Below, piece by piece: positions 39,743 to 49,676 of a stretch of DNA of 64,000 bases. The notes below the pieces were generated by a model. The model made no database searches. It was not told where the DNA came from and saw nothing but the letters and a program-made list of their open reading frames with translations. Numbering within the stretch: position 1 is the stretch's first letter; each line of letters opens with the position of its first letter. The DNA comes from Enterobacter asburiae (lineage in GTDB: Bacteria > Pseudomonadota > Gammaproteobacteria > Enterobacterales > Enterobacteriaceae): the NCBI RefSeq assembly GCF_008080435.1, contig NZ_VRKN01000004.1, positions 124,001 through 188,000 on the forward strand, in the 5' to 3' direction. A program made the translations under genes and the position numbers.

Positions 39743-40459
39743 ATGAATAAGATTGTTTATGTTGAAGACGAACCCGAAGTCGGACAACTGATCGCCGCCT
39801 ATCTGGGTAAACATGATATGGACGTCATTGTTGAACCTCGCGGCGATCGTGCCGAAGAGGTGGTCGTCCGTGAAAACCCGGATCTGGTGCTGCTGGATAT
39901 CATGTTGCCAGGCAAAGACGGCATGACACTCTGCCGTGACCTGCGCGCCCAGTGGGAGGGCCCTATCGTCCTGCTCACCTCACTGGACAGCGATATGAAC
40001 CACATTTTGTCGCTGGAGATGGGTGCCAATGACTACATTCTGAAAACCACACCGCCTGCCGTCCTGCTCGCTCGCCTGCGCCTCCATTTACGCCAGCACG
40101 CCAGCATCGAACGCGAAGCGCCCGCGCCTTCTCTGACGCCGCACAAAGCGATGCGCTTCGGTACGCTGTCTATTGACCCCATTAACCGTCAGGTGCTGCT
40201 CTCTGGCGAGCTTATCGCCCTCTCCACCGCAGATTTTGACCTGCTATGGGAGCTGGCAACGCATGCCGGGCAAATCATGGACCGCGACGCGCTGCTGAAA
40301 AACCTGCGGGGCGTGAGCTATGACGGAATGGACCGCAGCGTTGACGTGGCGATTTCGCGTCTGCGTAAAAAGCTGCAGGATAACGCTACCGAGCCCTACC
40401 GCATTAAAACCGTGCGTAACAAGGGTTATCTGTTTGCCCCGCATGCGTGGGAAACCTGA
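39743..40459 (+). CDS. rstA: RstA, response regulator
   Basis: 238 residues from MNKIVYVEDEPEVGQL at 39743. Receiver domain with Asp in LVLLDIMLPGKDGM and the lysine in YILKTTPPAV; OmpR-type winged helix LSTADFDLLWELATHAG...VRNKGYLFAPHAWET. In E. coli RstA works with RstB downstream of PhoPQ and controls csgD, asr and iron uptake genes. Here rstB is not directly next to it. Confidence 0.95.
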   Translation: MNKIVYVEDEPEVGQLIAAYLGKHDMDVIVEPRGDRAEEVVVRENPDLVLLDIMLPGKDGMTLCRDLRAQWEGPIVLLTSLDSDMNHILSLEMGANDYILKTTPPAVLLARLRLHLRQHASIEREAPAPSLTPHKAMRFGTLSIDPINRQVLLSGELIALSTADFDLLWELATHAGQIMDRDALLKNLRGVSYDGMDRSVDVAISRLRKKLQDNATEPYRIKTVRNKGYLFAPHAWET

Positions 40460-40479
40460 TCTCCGGATAAGCTAACATG

Positions 40480-40521
40480 CGCGAAATGAAGGCATTACGC
40501 GATGATGCCCTTTGTTTCGCG
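40480..40521 (+). terminator. Imperfect hairpin after rstA
   Basis: CGCGAAA pairs with TTTCGCG at the base and AAGGCAT with ATGCCCTT above it. No T-run. It may end or attenuate rstA transcripts before the inserted gene. Confidence 0.4.
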
Positions 40522-40552
40522 GGTTAATTTGCCCGTTTGCGCAACAATTAAC

Positions 40553-40580
40553 TTGCTAAGCACGCGAACTATTCCATAAT
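40553..40580 (+). promoter_or_regulatory. Possible promoter of the rstA-rstB insert gene
   Basis: TTGCTA-N16-CATAAT, a fair sigma-70 match about 125 bases before the 86-codon gene. Confidence 0.35.
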
Positions 40581-40705
40581 TAAAACTGCTCCTTCCCTTT
40601 CTTCGCCCGTACCGCCCCGGCTACATCACCTATTTCTGTTCACCGTGAAGCTCTCACGAAACATCTCTCATAAAATCTTGAAATGAGGATTTAAGCTCAT
40701 GCATT

Positions 40706-40966
40706 ATGTATAGCTACTATGAAGTTGAGACCATCAAAACCAATCTTGAATGGATTGTTAATCAGGCAGCGCTTAACCATCCCTCCCCCTCACACACCGA
40801 TCAAAAAGCGCTCTTTGACCTCCTTGAACTCATCCAGTCTTACGAAATTCTCCTGGATTTAATAAACGAATTTGGGACCGATGTGATTGATATGCACATT
40901 GCGGAAGGACTGGCCGTGACGGAAACACTCATCGCCAAGGTAAAAAACAGCGCGAATGCCATGTAA
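40706..40966 (+). CDS. Unknown 86-residue protein between rstA and rstB
   Basis: Starts MYSYYEVETIKTNLEWIVNQAALNHPS; no signal peptide or membrane helix. Mostly alpha-helical by pattern, with an amphipathic LFDLLELIQSYEILLDLINEFG segment and an acidic character, like small connector or biofilm-related proteins, but I recognise no family. The ribosome-binding site is poor: the GAGG upstream lies about 20 bases from the ATG. Base use is more AT-rich than the flanking genes. rstA and rstB abut in E. coli, so this is an insertion or a lineage-specific gene. Confidence 0.65.
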   Translation: MYSYYEVETIKTNLEWIVNQAALNHPSPSHTDQKALFDLLELIQSYEILLDLINEFGTDVIDMHIAEGLAVTETLIAKVKNSANAM

Positions 40967-40978
40967 CACGCTTCACAG

Positions 40979-41006
40979 ACATGAAAATATCGACAGGTTT
41001 TCATGT
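40979..41006. repeat. Inverted repeat upstream of rstB
   Basis: Perfect nine-base arms ACATGAAAA and TTTTCATGT around a ten-base loop, 36 bases before rstB. Could be an operator or an end of the preceding transcript; TATATT follows at once and may serve as a -10. Confidence 0.5.
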
Positions 41007-41041
41007 ATATTCTGCACAAAGCGTTTCTTCGGTGAGATCCA

Positions 41042-42340
41042 ATGAAAAAGCTGTTTGTGCAGTTTTATCTTTTACTGTTTGTCTGCTTCCTGGTCATGAC
41101 CATGCTGGTCGGGCTGGTCTATAAATTCACCGCCGAACGTGCGGGCAGACAGTCGCTGGACGATCTGATGAAAAGCTCGCTCTATCTGATGCGCAGCGAG
41201 CTGAGAGAGATCCCGCCACACGACTGGGCGAAAACCCTCAAAGAGCTGGATCTGAATCTGTCGTTCGATTTACGCATCGAGCCGTTAAAAGATTTTGAGT
41301 TGGATCCGCCCGCCATGCAGCGTCTGCGCGATGGGGACATCGTCGCGCTGGATGAGAAATACACCTTTATCCAGCGTATTCCGCGTAGCCATTACGTGCT
41401 GGCCGTCGGGCCGGTACCCTATCTCTATTATCTGCACCAGATGCGTCTGCTGGACATGGCGCTGATGGCCTTTATCGCCATTTCGCTCGCGTTTCCGGTC
41501 TTTATCTGGATGCGCCCACACTGGCAGGACATGCTGAAACTGGAATCCGCCGCACAGCGTTTTGGCGAGGGGCATTTTACCGAACGCATTCACTTCGACA
41601 GCGGTTCCAGCTTTGAACGTCTGGGCGTGGCCTTTAACCAGATGGCCGATAACATCAATGCCCTGATCGCCAGTAAGAAGCAATTGATCGACGGGATTGC
41701 GCACGAGCTGCGCACGCCGCTGGTTCGCCTGCGCTATCGTCTGGAGATGAGCGAGAATCTGACGGAAGCGGAGTCTCAGGCACTTAACCGCGATATTGGC
41801 CAGCTTGAAGCGCTGATTGAGGAGCTGCTGACCTACGCCCGCCTCGATCGTCCGCAAAACGAACTGAACCTCAGTACGCCGGACCTGCCTGCCTGGCTGC
41901 AAACCCACATCGATGATGTCCAGAGTGTGAACCCGCAGCGCACGCTGTTGACGCGCGTCACGCCAGGTGATTACGGCGCGCTCGATATGCGCCTGATGGA
42001 GCGCGTGCTGGACAATCTGATGAACAACGCCATGCGTTACAGCGAGAGTACGCTACAGATTGGGCTGGATTTGCAGGGCAATCAGGCCAGCCTGACGGTG
42101 GAGGATGATGGTCCGGGGATTACCCCGGAAGCGCGAGAAACCGTGTTTGAACCGTTTGTCCGCCTCGACCCCAGCCGCGATCGCGCCACTGGCGGATGCG
42201 GCCTGGGGCTGGCGATTGTCTACTCTATCTCGCAGGCGATGGGCGGCACGGTGCATTGCGAAGAGAGCGAGCTCGGCGGTGCGCGCTTCTGCTTTAGCTG
42301 GCCGGTGTACCATAACATCGCCCTTCCCGTTCCTGCCTGA
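41042..42340 (+). CDS. rstB: RstB, sensor histidine kinase
   Basis: 432 residues: helix 1 about 7-29, periplasmic domain, helix 2 about 137-157, HAMP, phospho-accepting His in DGIAHELRTPLVRLRYRLE, NNAMRYSES (N box), DDGPGIT and GGCGLGLAIV (G boxes). Partner of RstA. It now has 580 bases between itself and rstA, so it may have its own promoter. Confidence 0.95.
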   Translation: MKKLFVQFYLLLFVCFLVMTMLVGLVYKFTAERAGRQSLDDLMKSSLYLMRSELREIPPHDWAKTLKELDLNLSFDLRIEPLKDFELDPPAMQRLRDGDIVALDEKYTFIQRIPRSHYVLAVGPVPYLYYLHQMRLLDMALMAFIAISLAFPVFIWMRPHWQDMLKLESAAQRFGEGHFTERIHFDSGSSFERLGVAFNQMADNINALIASKKQLIDGIAHELRTPLVRLRYRLEMSENLTEAESQALNRDIGQLEALIEELLTYARLDRPQNELNLSTPDLPAWLQTHIDDVQSVNPQRTLLTRVTPGDYGALDMRLMERVLDNLMNNAMRYSESTLQIGLDLQGNQASLTVEDDGPGITPEARETVFEPFVRLDPSRDRATGGCGLGLAIVYSISQAMGGTVHCEESELGGARFCFSWPVYHNIALPVPA

Positions 42341-42382
42341 CCTCAACCGCACGCTGGCCTGACCCGGCGTGCTGTGCTATAT

Positions 42383-42405
42383 GATAAGTATGTTGTAACT
42401 AATGA
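42383..42405 (+). promoter_or_regulatory. Ter site (TerB-like) at the tus promoter
   Basis: The core AAGTATGTTGTAACTAA matches E. coli TerB, including the G (opposite C6) that locks Tus. Located nine bases before tus, so Tus both blocks forks and represses itself. By orientation, forks moving towards increasing coordinates would be stopped. Confidence 0.93.
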
Positions 42406-42413
42406 GAGTGTTT

Positions 42414-43343
42414 ATGGCGACATACGATCTCCTCGAACGGCTGAACAGCACGTTTCGGGAAATAGAACACGAGCTACTGACCCTGACCGAACGTTTGCAG
42501 ACCTGCCGTCTGCTGGCCGCGCGCGTCTTTACCCTGCCCGAGGTGGCTAAAGGGGCTGAACACGACCCGCTGGATACCATCGAGGTTGAACAGCACATCG
42601 GCAGTGCCGCCCTTGATCTGGCGCTGAAACACTATCGTCGCCTGTTTATCCAGCAGCAGTCAGAAAACCGCAGCAGTAAGGCGGCCGTGCGTCAGCCTGG
42701 CGTGATCTGCCTGCAAACCGATGCGACAACACGCGAAGCGCTGGAAACACAGATTGCCCATATCAACACTCTGAAAGCGGCATTTGAAAAGATCATCACC
42801 GAAGAGTCCGGCCTCGCCCCTGCCGCCCGGTTTGAATGGGTGCACCGCCAGCTTCCGGGGCTGATAACCCTTAACGCCTATCGCACGCTGACGGTACTGC
42901 GTCACCCCGCTACGCTGCGCTTCGGCTGGGCGAATAAGCACATCATTAAAAACTTCACCCGGGATGAGATTCTGGCGCAGCTGGAAAAAAGTTTGAAGAC
43001 GCCGCGCACCGTCGCACCGTGGTCGCGTGAACAGTGGATTGAGCGCCTGGAGCAGGAGTATCACAGCATCGCTTCTCTACCGGCGGATACGCGCCTCAAG
43101 ATCAAGCGCCCGGTGAAGGTGCAGCCTATCGCCCGCGTCTGGTATTCCGGACAGCAAAAACAGGTTCAGTATGCCTGTCCGACACCGCTGATTGCGCTAT
43201 ATGATGCCGAACAAGGAGCCATCGTGCCAGATATTGGTGAGCTTTTGAATTACGATGCGGACAATGTCCAGCACCGTTACAGACCTCAGGCGCAGCCGCT
43301 ACAGCTGATTATTCCGCGGCTGCACCTGTATGTGGCGGGTTGA
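42414..43343 (+). CDS. tus: Tus, replication fork arrest protein
   Basis: 309 residues, the same as E. coli. Binds Ter DNA as a monomer; conserved runs are [54 protein letters not shown] (carries the histidine of the C6 lock) and [17 protein letters not shown], which line the DNA groove. Start at 42414 rather than the ATG at 42402, which has no family support. Stops exactly where convergent fumC stops. Confidence 0.96.
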   Translation: MATYDLLERLNSTFREIEHELLTLTERLQTCRLLAARVFTLPEVAKGAEHDPLDTIEVEQHIGSAALDLALKHYRRLFIQQQSENRSSKAAVRQPGVICLQTDATTREALETQIAHINTLKAAFEKIITEESGLAPAARFEWVHRQLPGLITLNAYRTLTVLRHPATLRFGWANKHIIKNFTRDEILAQLEKSLKTPRTVAPWSREQWIERLEQEYHSIASLPADTRLKIKRPVKVQPIARVWYSGQQKQVQYACPTPLIALYDAEQGAIVPDIGELLNYDADNVQHRYRPQAQPLQLIIPRLHLYVAG

Positions 43344-44738
43344 TTATTTCAGGCTACCGACCATCGCTTCCGGGCGAACCCAGGCGTCGAACTCCGCCTC
43401 CGTCAGATAGCCCAGCGCCAGGGCGGAGGCTTTCAGCGTCAGCCCCTCTTTATGCGCTTTTTTAGCGATCTCGGCGGCTTTATCGTAGCCGATATGGGTA
43501 TTCAGCGCCGTCACCAGCATCAGGGACTCATTGAGCAACTGGCTGATACGCTCACGATTTGGCTCAATCCCTACCGCACAGTGCTCGTTAAAGCTCTCCA
43601 TCCCGTCCGCCAGCAGACGAATCGATTGCAGAACGTTGTGGATCACCATCGGGCGATAGACGTTTAGTTCGAAGTTGCCGGACGCACCGCCCAGGTTGAC
43701 GGCCACGTCATTGCCCAATACCTGACAGCAGAGCATGGTCATGGCTTCGCACTGGGTCGGGTTGACTTTACCCGGCATGATGGAGCTGCCTGGTTCGTTT
43801 TCCGGGATGCTGATTTCACCGATACCGCAGCGCGGACCCGAGGCCAGCCAGCGTACGTCGTTGGCGATTTTCATCAGCGAGGCCGCCAGCCCTTTCAGCG
43901 CGCCGTGGGTGTGGACCAGCGCATCGCAGGTCGCCAGCGCTTCGAACTTGTTGGGCGCCGTGACGAACGGCTGCCCGGTGATGTTTGCCAGCTCCTCCGC
44001 CACGCGCACCGCATATTCGGGATGAGTGTTTAACCCGGTCCCGACCGCCGTCCCGCCGAGCGCCAGCTCCGCCAGATGCGGCAGGCTGTATTCAATGTGC
44101 TTCAGGTTGTGTTCCAGCATCGCCACCCAGCCGGAAATTTCCTGGCCGAGCGTCAGCGGCGTGGCGTCCTGCAGGTGCGTACGGCCAATTTTGACGATGT
44201 CGTGGAAAGCCAGCGCTTTCACGTTGAGTGTAGATTTCAGGACGTTGAGCTGCGGAATAAGCTGTTCACGAATGGCGATCACTGCAGCCACGTGCATCGC
44301 CGTCGGGAAGACGTCGTTGGAACTCTGGCTTTTGTTGACGTCATCGTTCGGGTGAACCTTACGCTCCATGCCGCGCACGCCTCCCAGCAACTCACTTGCC
44401 CGGTTCGCCAGCACTTCGTTCATGTTCATGTTGCTTTGGGTGCCGGAACCGGTCTGCCAGATGGCGAGGGGGAATTCATCGGGATGCTTACCCGCCAGCA
44501 CTTCGTCGGCGGCGTTGATGATGGCGGTCGCTTTGTCTGCCGTCAGCAGGCCCAAATCCTGGTTCACTTTAGCGGCTGCACGTTTGGTGAGCGCCAGCGC
44601 CTGAATCAGCGAGACGGGCATTTTTTCAGTCGAGATACGGAAATGCTCCAGCGAACGCTGGGTTTGCGCGCCCCATAGCTTGTCGGCCGGGACGTCGATG
44701 GCGCCCATCGAGTCTTTCTCATGGCGTACCGTGGTCAT
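43344..44738 (-). CDS. fumC: FumC, class II fumarase
   Basis: 464 residues, iron-independent tetrameric fumarase. Signature [16 protein letters not shown] with the catalytic serine loop; [14 protein letters not shown] and [14 protein letters not shown] form the active site. Used under oxidative stress and iron limitation in E. coli (SoxRS). Start 44738 (MTTVRHEKD) has AAGGAG; the longer frame adds 12 residues. Separated from fumA by a REP element. Confidence 0.96.
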   Translation of the reverse strand: MTTVRHEKDSMGAIDVPADKLWGAQTQRSLEHFRISTEKMPVSLIQALALTKRAAAKVNQDLGLLTADKATAIINAADEVLAGKHPDEFPLAIWQTGSGTQSNMNMNEVLANRASELLGGVRGMERKVHPNDDVNKSQSSNDVFPTAMHVAAVIAIREQLIPQLNVLKSTLNVKALAFHDIVKIGRTHLQDATPLTLGQEISGWVAMLEHNLKHIEYSLPHLAELALGGTAVGTGLNTHPEYAVRVAEELANITGQPFVTAPNKFEALATCDALVHTHGALKGLAASLMKIANDVRWLASGPRCGIGEISIPENEPGSSIMPGKVNPTQCEAMTMLCCQVLGNDVAVNLGGASGNFELNVYRPMVIHNVLQSIRLLADGMESFNEHCAVGIEPNRERISQLLNESLMLVTALNTHIGYDKAAEIAKKAHKEGLTLKASALALGYLTEAEFDAWVRPEAMVGSLK

Positions 44739-44840
44739 TACTTTCTCCTTGATAACAAAAGAGGGATTGCTCACATGCTTAAGGGATAAGTATTGATGAC
44801 TTCTGGGAAACGATATGGCGCTTTGTGCGCTCTTTTTGGT

Positions 44841-44910
44841 ATCGGGTGGCGCTGACGCTTACCCGACCTACCAGACACGTAGGCCGGGTAAGGCGCAGCC
44901 GCCACCCGGC
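44841..44910. repeat. REP/BIME element between fumA and fumC
   Basis: Opposed REP units beginning ATCGGGTGGCGCTGACGC and ending GCCGCCACCCGGC, with the TACC/GTAGG centre. Lies after fumA. Confidence 0.85.
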
Positions 44911-44921
44911 AATTTACAGAA

Positions 44922-46568
44922 TTACTTCACGCACGCCGAACACTGGGATGACTGGATCTGCTTGAAGAAGTCGTTGCCTTTGTCATCCACGAGGATAAAC
45001 GCCGGGAAATCTTCCACTTCAATTTTCCAGATCGCTTCCATACCCAGTTCCGGGTATTCCACGCACTCCAGGCTCTTGATGCTGCCCTGCGCCAGAACCG
45101 CAGCCGGGCCGCCGATACTGCCGAGGTAGAAGCCGCCGTGCTTGTGGCAGGCGTCCGTCACCTGCTGGCTGCGGTTGCCTTTCGCCAGCATGATCATGCT
45201 GCCGCCGTTGGCCTGCAGTTGGTCAACGTACGAGTCCATGCGGCCAGCCGTAGTCGGACCTAACGAGCCAGACGCGTAGCCTTCCGGCGTTTTGGCCGGG
45301 CCTGCGTAGTAGATCGGGTGATCTTTGATGTACTGCGGCAGCCCTTCGCCGTTGTCCAGACGCTCTTTCAGCTTCGCGTGCGCGATGTCGCGACCCACGA
45401 TGATCGTGCCGTTCAAGGAAAGACGGGTCGAGACCGGATACTGCGAAAGCTGCGCCAGGATCTCTTTCATCGGACGGTTCAGGTCGACGTGAACCGCTTC
45501 ACCCTCACCCGCTTTACGCAGCTCTTCCGGAATGTATTTACCCGGGTTGTTTTCCAGTTTTTCGATCCACACGCCTTCGCGGTTGATCTTCGCCTTGATG
45601 TTGCGATCCGCAGAGCAGGACACGCCCATCCCGACCGGACAGGAGGCACCGTGACGCGGCAGACGGATCACGCGCACGTCGTGGGCAAAGTATTTGCCGC
45701 CAAACTGTGCGCCGAGGCCCAGATTACGCGCCTCTTCCAGCAGTTCCTGCTCAAGCTGCACGTCGCGGAACGCCTGGCCGTGCTCGTTACCTTCGGTAGG
45801 CAGGCCGTCGTAGTATTTGGTTGAGGCCAGCTTGACGGTTTTCAGCGTGCTTTCAGCCGACGTACCGCCAATCACAAACGCGATATGGTACGGCGGGCAC
45901 GCCGCAGTGCCGAGAGTGCGCATCTTCTCAACCAGGTAGTTCTTCAGCTTGCCCGGAGTGAGCAGCGCTTTGGTTTCCTGGTAGAGATAGGTTTTGTTGG
46001 CTGAACCGCCGCCTTTGGCGATACAGAGGAATTTGTACTCGTCACCGTCGACGCTGTAGAGGTCAATCTGTGCAGGCAGGTTGGTGCCGGTGTTGACCTC
46101 TTTGTACATATCCAGCGCCGCGTTTTGCGAGTAGCGCAGGTTATCTTCGGTGTAAGTGTTGTAGACGCCGTGCGCCAGGGCCGCTTCGTCACCGCCGCCG
46201 GTCCAGACACGCTGGCCTTTTTTACCGACGATGATCGCCGTGCCGGTGTCCTGGCAGGTTGGCAGAACACCTTTCGCCGCGATGTCTGAGTTACGCAGGA
46301 ACTGCAGGGCAACGTATTTATCGTTCTCGCTGGCCTGCGGGTCACTCAGGATATCGGCAACCTGCTGCTGGTGCGCAGGACGGAGCATAAACGAGGCGTC
46401 GTGGAAAGCGTGCTGCGCCAGCAGCGTCAGCGCCTGCGGATCGACCTTGAGGATCTCTTGTCCTTCAAACTCAGAGACGGAGACGTGATCGCGGGTTAAC
46501 AGGTAATACTCGGTCTGATCCTTACTGAGGGGGAAAGGATCCTGATAATGGAAGGGTTTATTCGACAT
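44922..46568 (-). CDS. fumA: FumA, class I aerobic fumarase
   Basis: 548 residues, oxygen-sensitive [4Fe-4S] fumarase of the citric acid cycle. Cluster cysteines lie in [24 protein letters not shown] and [10 protein letters not shown]. The C-terminal half resembles the small subunit of tartrate dehydratase ([16 protein letters not shown]). FumA and FumB are close paralogues; placement next to fumC and manA supports FumA. Confidence 0.95.
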   Translation of the reverse strand: MSNKPFHYQDPFPLSKDQTEYYLLTRDHVSVSEFEGQEILKVDPQALTLLAQHAFHDASFMLRPAHQQQVADILSDPQASENDKYVALQFLRNSDIAAKGVLPTCQDTGTAIIVGKKGQRVWTGGGDEAALAHGVYNTYTEDNLRYSQNAALDMYKEVNTGTNLPAQIDLYSVDGDEYKFLCIAKGGGSANKTYLYQETKALLTPGKLKNYLVEKMRTLGTAACPPYHIAFVIGGTSAESTLKTVKLASTKYYDGLPTEGNEHGQAFRDVQLEQELLEEARNLGLGAQFGGKYFAHDVRVIRLPRHGASCPVGMGVSCSADRNIKAKINREGVWIEKLENNPGKYIPEELRKAGEGEAVHVDLNRPMKEILAQLSQYPVSTRLSLNGTIIVGRDIAHAKLKERLDNGEGLPQYIKDHPIYYAGPAKTPEGYASGSLGPTTAGRMDSYVDQLQANGGSMIMLAKGNRSQQVTDACHKHGGFYLGSIGGPAAVLAQGSIKSLECVEYPELGMEAIWKIEVEDFPAFILVDDKGNDFFKQIQSSQCSACVK

Positions 46569-46767
46569 TGTTCTCTCACTTACTGCTTCGGTCTGTTTAT
46601 TCAGGGCAGATGTTCCGCTGCCCGGCTTAAAAGCGAGTCAGCTTATCCTACACAATTTTTTAACAAAAACTGAGACTAGTACGACTTTTTACATCCACAG
46701 GTTACTTCCACGAGGTTTATTGCTTTAATACCCGGAGTTAATTCCACAATTGAATCAGGGCTTGATA

Positions 46768-47943
46768 ATGCAAAAACTCATTAACTCAGTGCAAAACTAC
46801 GCCTGGGGAAGTAAAACTGCGTTAACGGATCTCTACGGTATCGCGAACCCGGACAACCTGCCGATGGCAGAACTGTGGATGGGGGCACACCCGAAGAGCA
46901 GCTCAAAAATTAAAGATGCCAGCGGTCAGGTTCGCAGCCTGCGTGACGTGATTGATGCCGATAAAACCGCGCTGCTGGGCGACAAGGTTGCTCAGCGCTT
47001 TGGCGAACTGCCGTTCCTGTTCAAGGTGCTGTGCGCCGATCAGCCGCTCTCCATCCAGGTTCACCCGAACAAGAAAGCCTCTGAAATCGGCTTTGCGAAA
47101 GAGAACGCGGCGGGTATTCCGTTAGACGCCGCCGAGCGTAATTACAAAGATCCTAACCATAAACCAGAGCTGGTCTTTGCGCTGACCCCGTTCCTGGCGA
47201 TGAATGCGTTCCGCGAGTTTTCAGAGATCGTTTCTCTGCTGCAACCGGTCGCGGGTGCCAACAAGGCTATCGCCCACTTCCTCGAAAACCCGAACGCAGA
47301 CGCGCTGAGCCAGCTGTTTGCCAGCCTGCTGAATATGCAGGGTGAAGATAAATCTCACGCGCTGGCGGTGCTGAAAGCAGCCCTGGGCAGCCAGCAAGGC
47401 GAACCGTGGGAGACCATCCGTCTGATTTGTGAATTCTACCCGGACGACAGCGGCCTGTTCTCTCCTCTGCTGCTGAACGTGGTGAAGCTCAATCCGGGTG
47501 AAGCGATGTTCCTGTTCGCTGAAACCCCGCACGCCTATCTGCAGGGCGTGGCGCTGGAGGTGATGGCCAACTCCGACAACGTGCTGCGCGCGGGCCTGAC
47601 GCCGAAATACATCGACATCCCTGAGCTGGTTGCCAACGTGAAGTTCGTGGCGAAACCTGCCGCGGAGCTGCTGACTCAGCCGGTGAAAAACGGCGCAGAG
47701 CTGGACTTCCCGATTCCGGTTGAAGATTTTGCTTTCTCCCTGCACGACCTGAACCAGGCCGAAACCGCCATTGCGCAGGAGAGCGCGGCGATTCTGTTCT
47801 GCGTGGAGGGCGAAGCGACGCTGCATAAAGGCGAACAGCGTCTGGTGCTTAAGCCCGGTGAGTCAGCATTCGTTGCAGCCACTGAGTCACCGATCAGCGT
47901 AAGCGGCACCGGTCGCCTGGCGCGCGTTTTCAATAAGCTTTAA
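46768..47943 (+). CDS. manA: ManA, mannose-6-phosphate isomerase
   Basis: 391 residues from MQKLINSVQNYAWGSKT at 46768. Zinc cupin enzyme interconverting mannose-6-P and fructose-6-P; ligands in SIQVHPNK, YKDPNHKPELVFAL and FLFAETPHAYLQG. Divergent from fumA. The TTG at 46750 adds six residues without support. Confidence 0.96.
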   Translation: MQKLINSVQNYAWGSKTALTDLYGIANPDNLPMAELWMGAHPKSSSKIKDASGQVRSLRDVIDADKTALLGDKVAQRFGELPFLFKVLCADQPLSIQVHPNKKASEIGFAKENAAGIPLDAAERNYKDPNHKPELVFALTPFLAMNAFREFSEIVSLLQPVAGANKAIAHFLENPNADALSQLFASLLNMQGEDKSHALAVLKAALGSQQGEPWETIRLICEFYPDDSGLFSPLLLNVVKLNPGEAMFLFAETPHAYLQGVALEVMANSDNVLRAGLTPKYIDIPELVANVKFVAKPAAELLTQPVKNGAELDFPIPVEDFAFSLHDLNQAETAIAQESAAILFCVEGEATLHKGEQRLVLKPGESAFVAATESPISVSGTGRLARVFNKL

Positions 47944-47998
47944 GCACTTACTGAATTTTTTAACAACTCTTGCTAAGCTAGTTGCAGGCTTAATATCT

Positions 47999-48025
47999 CC
48001 AGGCGGTTTTTACCGCCTGGTTTCA
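47999..48025 (+). terminator. Terminator of manA
   Basis: CCAGGCGGT / ACCGCCTGG, nine base pairs, TTTT loop, weak T-run after. It is 20 bases before the ydgA start. Confidence 0.75.
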
Positions 48026-48042
48026 TTTTAGGGATAGTCGCA

Positions 48043-49575
48043 ATGAAAAAATCGGTCGTAGCGGTTGGAGTGATTGTAGCGTTAGGCGTGGTCTGGACGG
48101 GTGCCTCCTGGTTTACCGGGAAACAGCTGGAAGGCCGTCTGGCTGAGATGGTGGCGCAGGCTAACGGAGAGATTAAGCGCAGCGCACCGGAGGCGGGCCT
48201 TGAGCTGAGCTACCAGGATTATCAGCGCGGTGTGTTTACCAGCCGTATGAAGCTGGTGGTGAAGCCGGTTGCCGGTACTGAAAACGGCTGGCTGAAACAG
48301 GGCCAGAGCGTGGTGCTGGATGAGGTGGTGAGCCACGGTCCGCTGCCGCTGGCGCAGCTGAAGTCCTTTAACCTGATCCCGTCGATGGCGTCTGTTCATA
48401 CCGTGCTGGTGAATAACGACGTCACCAAACCGCTGTTTGACCTGGCGAAGAATGAATCGCCTTTCGACATTAATACCCGTATCAGTTATGCCGGCGACAC
48501 AAGTTCCAATATTGCTCTGAAAGCGCTGAACTACGAGAAAGAGAATGAGAAAGTCGCCTTCAGCGGCGGCCACTTCAAACTCGATGCAGACCGCGACGGA
48601 AACGTATTCTCCCTGACGGGTGAAGCGGAAAGCGGCCTGGTCAATGCCGTGAACGAATATAACCAAAAAGTTCAGCTCACCTTCAGCAACCTGAAAGCCG
48701 ACGGCAACAGCCGCATGACCGATTTCCAGGAGCGTATCGGCGATCAAAAACTGTCTCTCGACAAGGTTGCCATTGCGGTTGAAGGAAAAGAGATGGCCGT
48801 GCTGGAAGGCATGGACGTCAATGGCAAATCCGACGTTTCCAAAGACGGTAAGAGCATCAACACGCAGCTGGACTACACGCTGAAGAGCCTGAAAGTGCAG
48901 AATCAGGATCTGGGCACCGGCAAACTGTCGCTGAAGATCGGCAATATCGACGGCCAGGCGTGGCACGAGTTTAGCCAGAAATACAGCAAAGAGAGCCAGG
49001 CGCTGCTGACCGATGCCGCGCTGCAGCAGAACCCTGAGGTGTACCAGCAGCAGGCCATGGCGGTGCTGTTCAACAACCTGCCTATCCTGCTGAAAGGCGA
49101 GCCGGTGGTAACCGTTGCGCCGCTGAGCTGGAAAAACAGCAAAGGCGAAACCAACTTCAACCTGTCTCTGTTCCTGAAAGATCCGGCAACCGCAACGGGT
49201 GAACCGCAGACGCTGGCGCAGGAAGTGGATCGCAGCGTGAAGTCGCTCGACAGCAAGCTGACCATTCCGATGGATATGGCGACCGAGTTTATGACCCAGA
49301 TTGCGAAGCTGGAAGGCTACGGTGATGAAGACGCCGGAAAACTGGCTAACCAGCAGGTGAAAGGTCTGGCGGCCATGGGCCAGATGTTCCGCATCACGAA
49401 GGTGGAAAACAACACGATTTCCACCAGCCTGCAGTATGCCAACGGCCAGGTAACGCTCAACGGTGACAAGATGCCGCTGGAAGACTTCGTCGGCATGTTT
49501 GGTATGCCGACGCTGGGGATGCCGGAACCGGCTGAACCGGTGGCACCAGCCGAACCGGCGGCACCGCAGCAGTAA
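48043..49575 (+). CDS. ydgA: YdgA, DUF945 periplasmic-facing protein
   Basis: 510 residues. One N-terminal helix (KSVVAVGVIVALGVVWTGAS) anchors or exports it; the rest is the DUF945 domain. The C terminus is low-complexity (PAEPVAPAEPAAPQQ). Collinear with E. coli YdgA. In E. coli it has been linked to swarming and inner-membrane dimers; its role is unclear. Confidence 0.94.
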   Translation: MKKSVVAVGVIVALGVVWTGASWFTGKQLEGRLAEMVAQANGEIKRSAPEAGLELSYQDYQRGVFTSRMKLVVKPVAGTENGWLKQGQSVVLDEVVSHGPLPLAQLKSFNLIPSMASVHTVLVNNDVTKPLFDLAKNESPFDINTRISYAGDTSSNIALKALNYEKENEKVAFSGGHFKLDADRDGNVFSLTGEAESGLVNAVNEYNQKVQLTFSNLKADGNSRMTDFQERIGDQKLSLDKVAIAVEGKEMAVLEGMDVNGKSDVSKDGKSINTQLDYTLKSLKVQNQDLGTGKLSLKIGNIDGQAWHEFSQKYSKESQALLTDAALQQNPEVYQQQAMAVLFNNLPILLKGEPVVTVAPLSWKNSKGETNFNLSLFLKDPATATGEPQTLAQEVDRSVKSLDSKLTIPMDMATEFMTQIAKLEGYGDEDAGKLANQQVKGLAAMGQMFRITKVENNTISTSLQYANGQVTLNGDKMPLEDFVGMFGMPTLGMPEPAEPVAPAEPAAPQQ

Positions 49576-49581
49576 ACGTCA

Positions 49582-49606
49582 AACCCCTCGTATGAGGGGT
49601 TTTTTA
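49582..49606 (+). terminator. Terminator of ydgA
   Basis: AACCCCTC / GAGGGGTT, eight base pairs, GTAT loop, followed by six Ts. Confidence 0.9.
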
Positions 49607-49608
49607 TT

Positions 49609-49669
49609 GCCGGGTGGCACTGACGCTTATCCGGCCTACGATCCCGAGCCGTTGTAGGCCCGGGCAAGT
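49609..49669. repeat. REP/BIME element between ydgA and malI
   Basis: GCCGGGTGGCACTGACGC ... GTAGGCCCGGGCAAG, paired REP-like units between convergent genes. Confidence 0.8.
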
Positions 49670-49676
49670 GCACTGA

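Noticed and set aside
44815..45129. ORF across the REP element and fumA 3' end
   Set aside because: Built from REP sequence and fumA antisense; not a gene.
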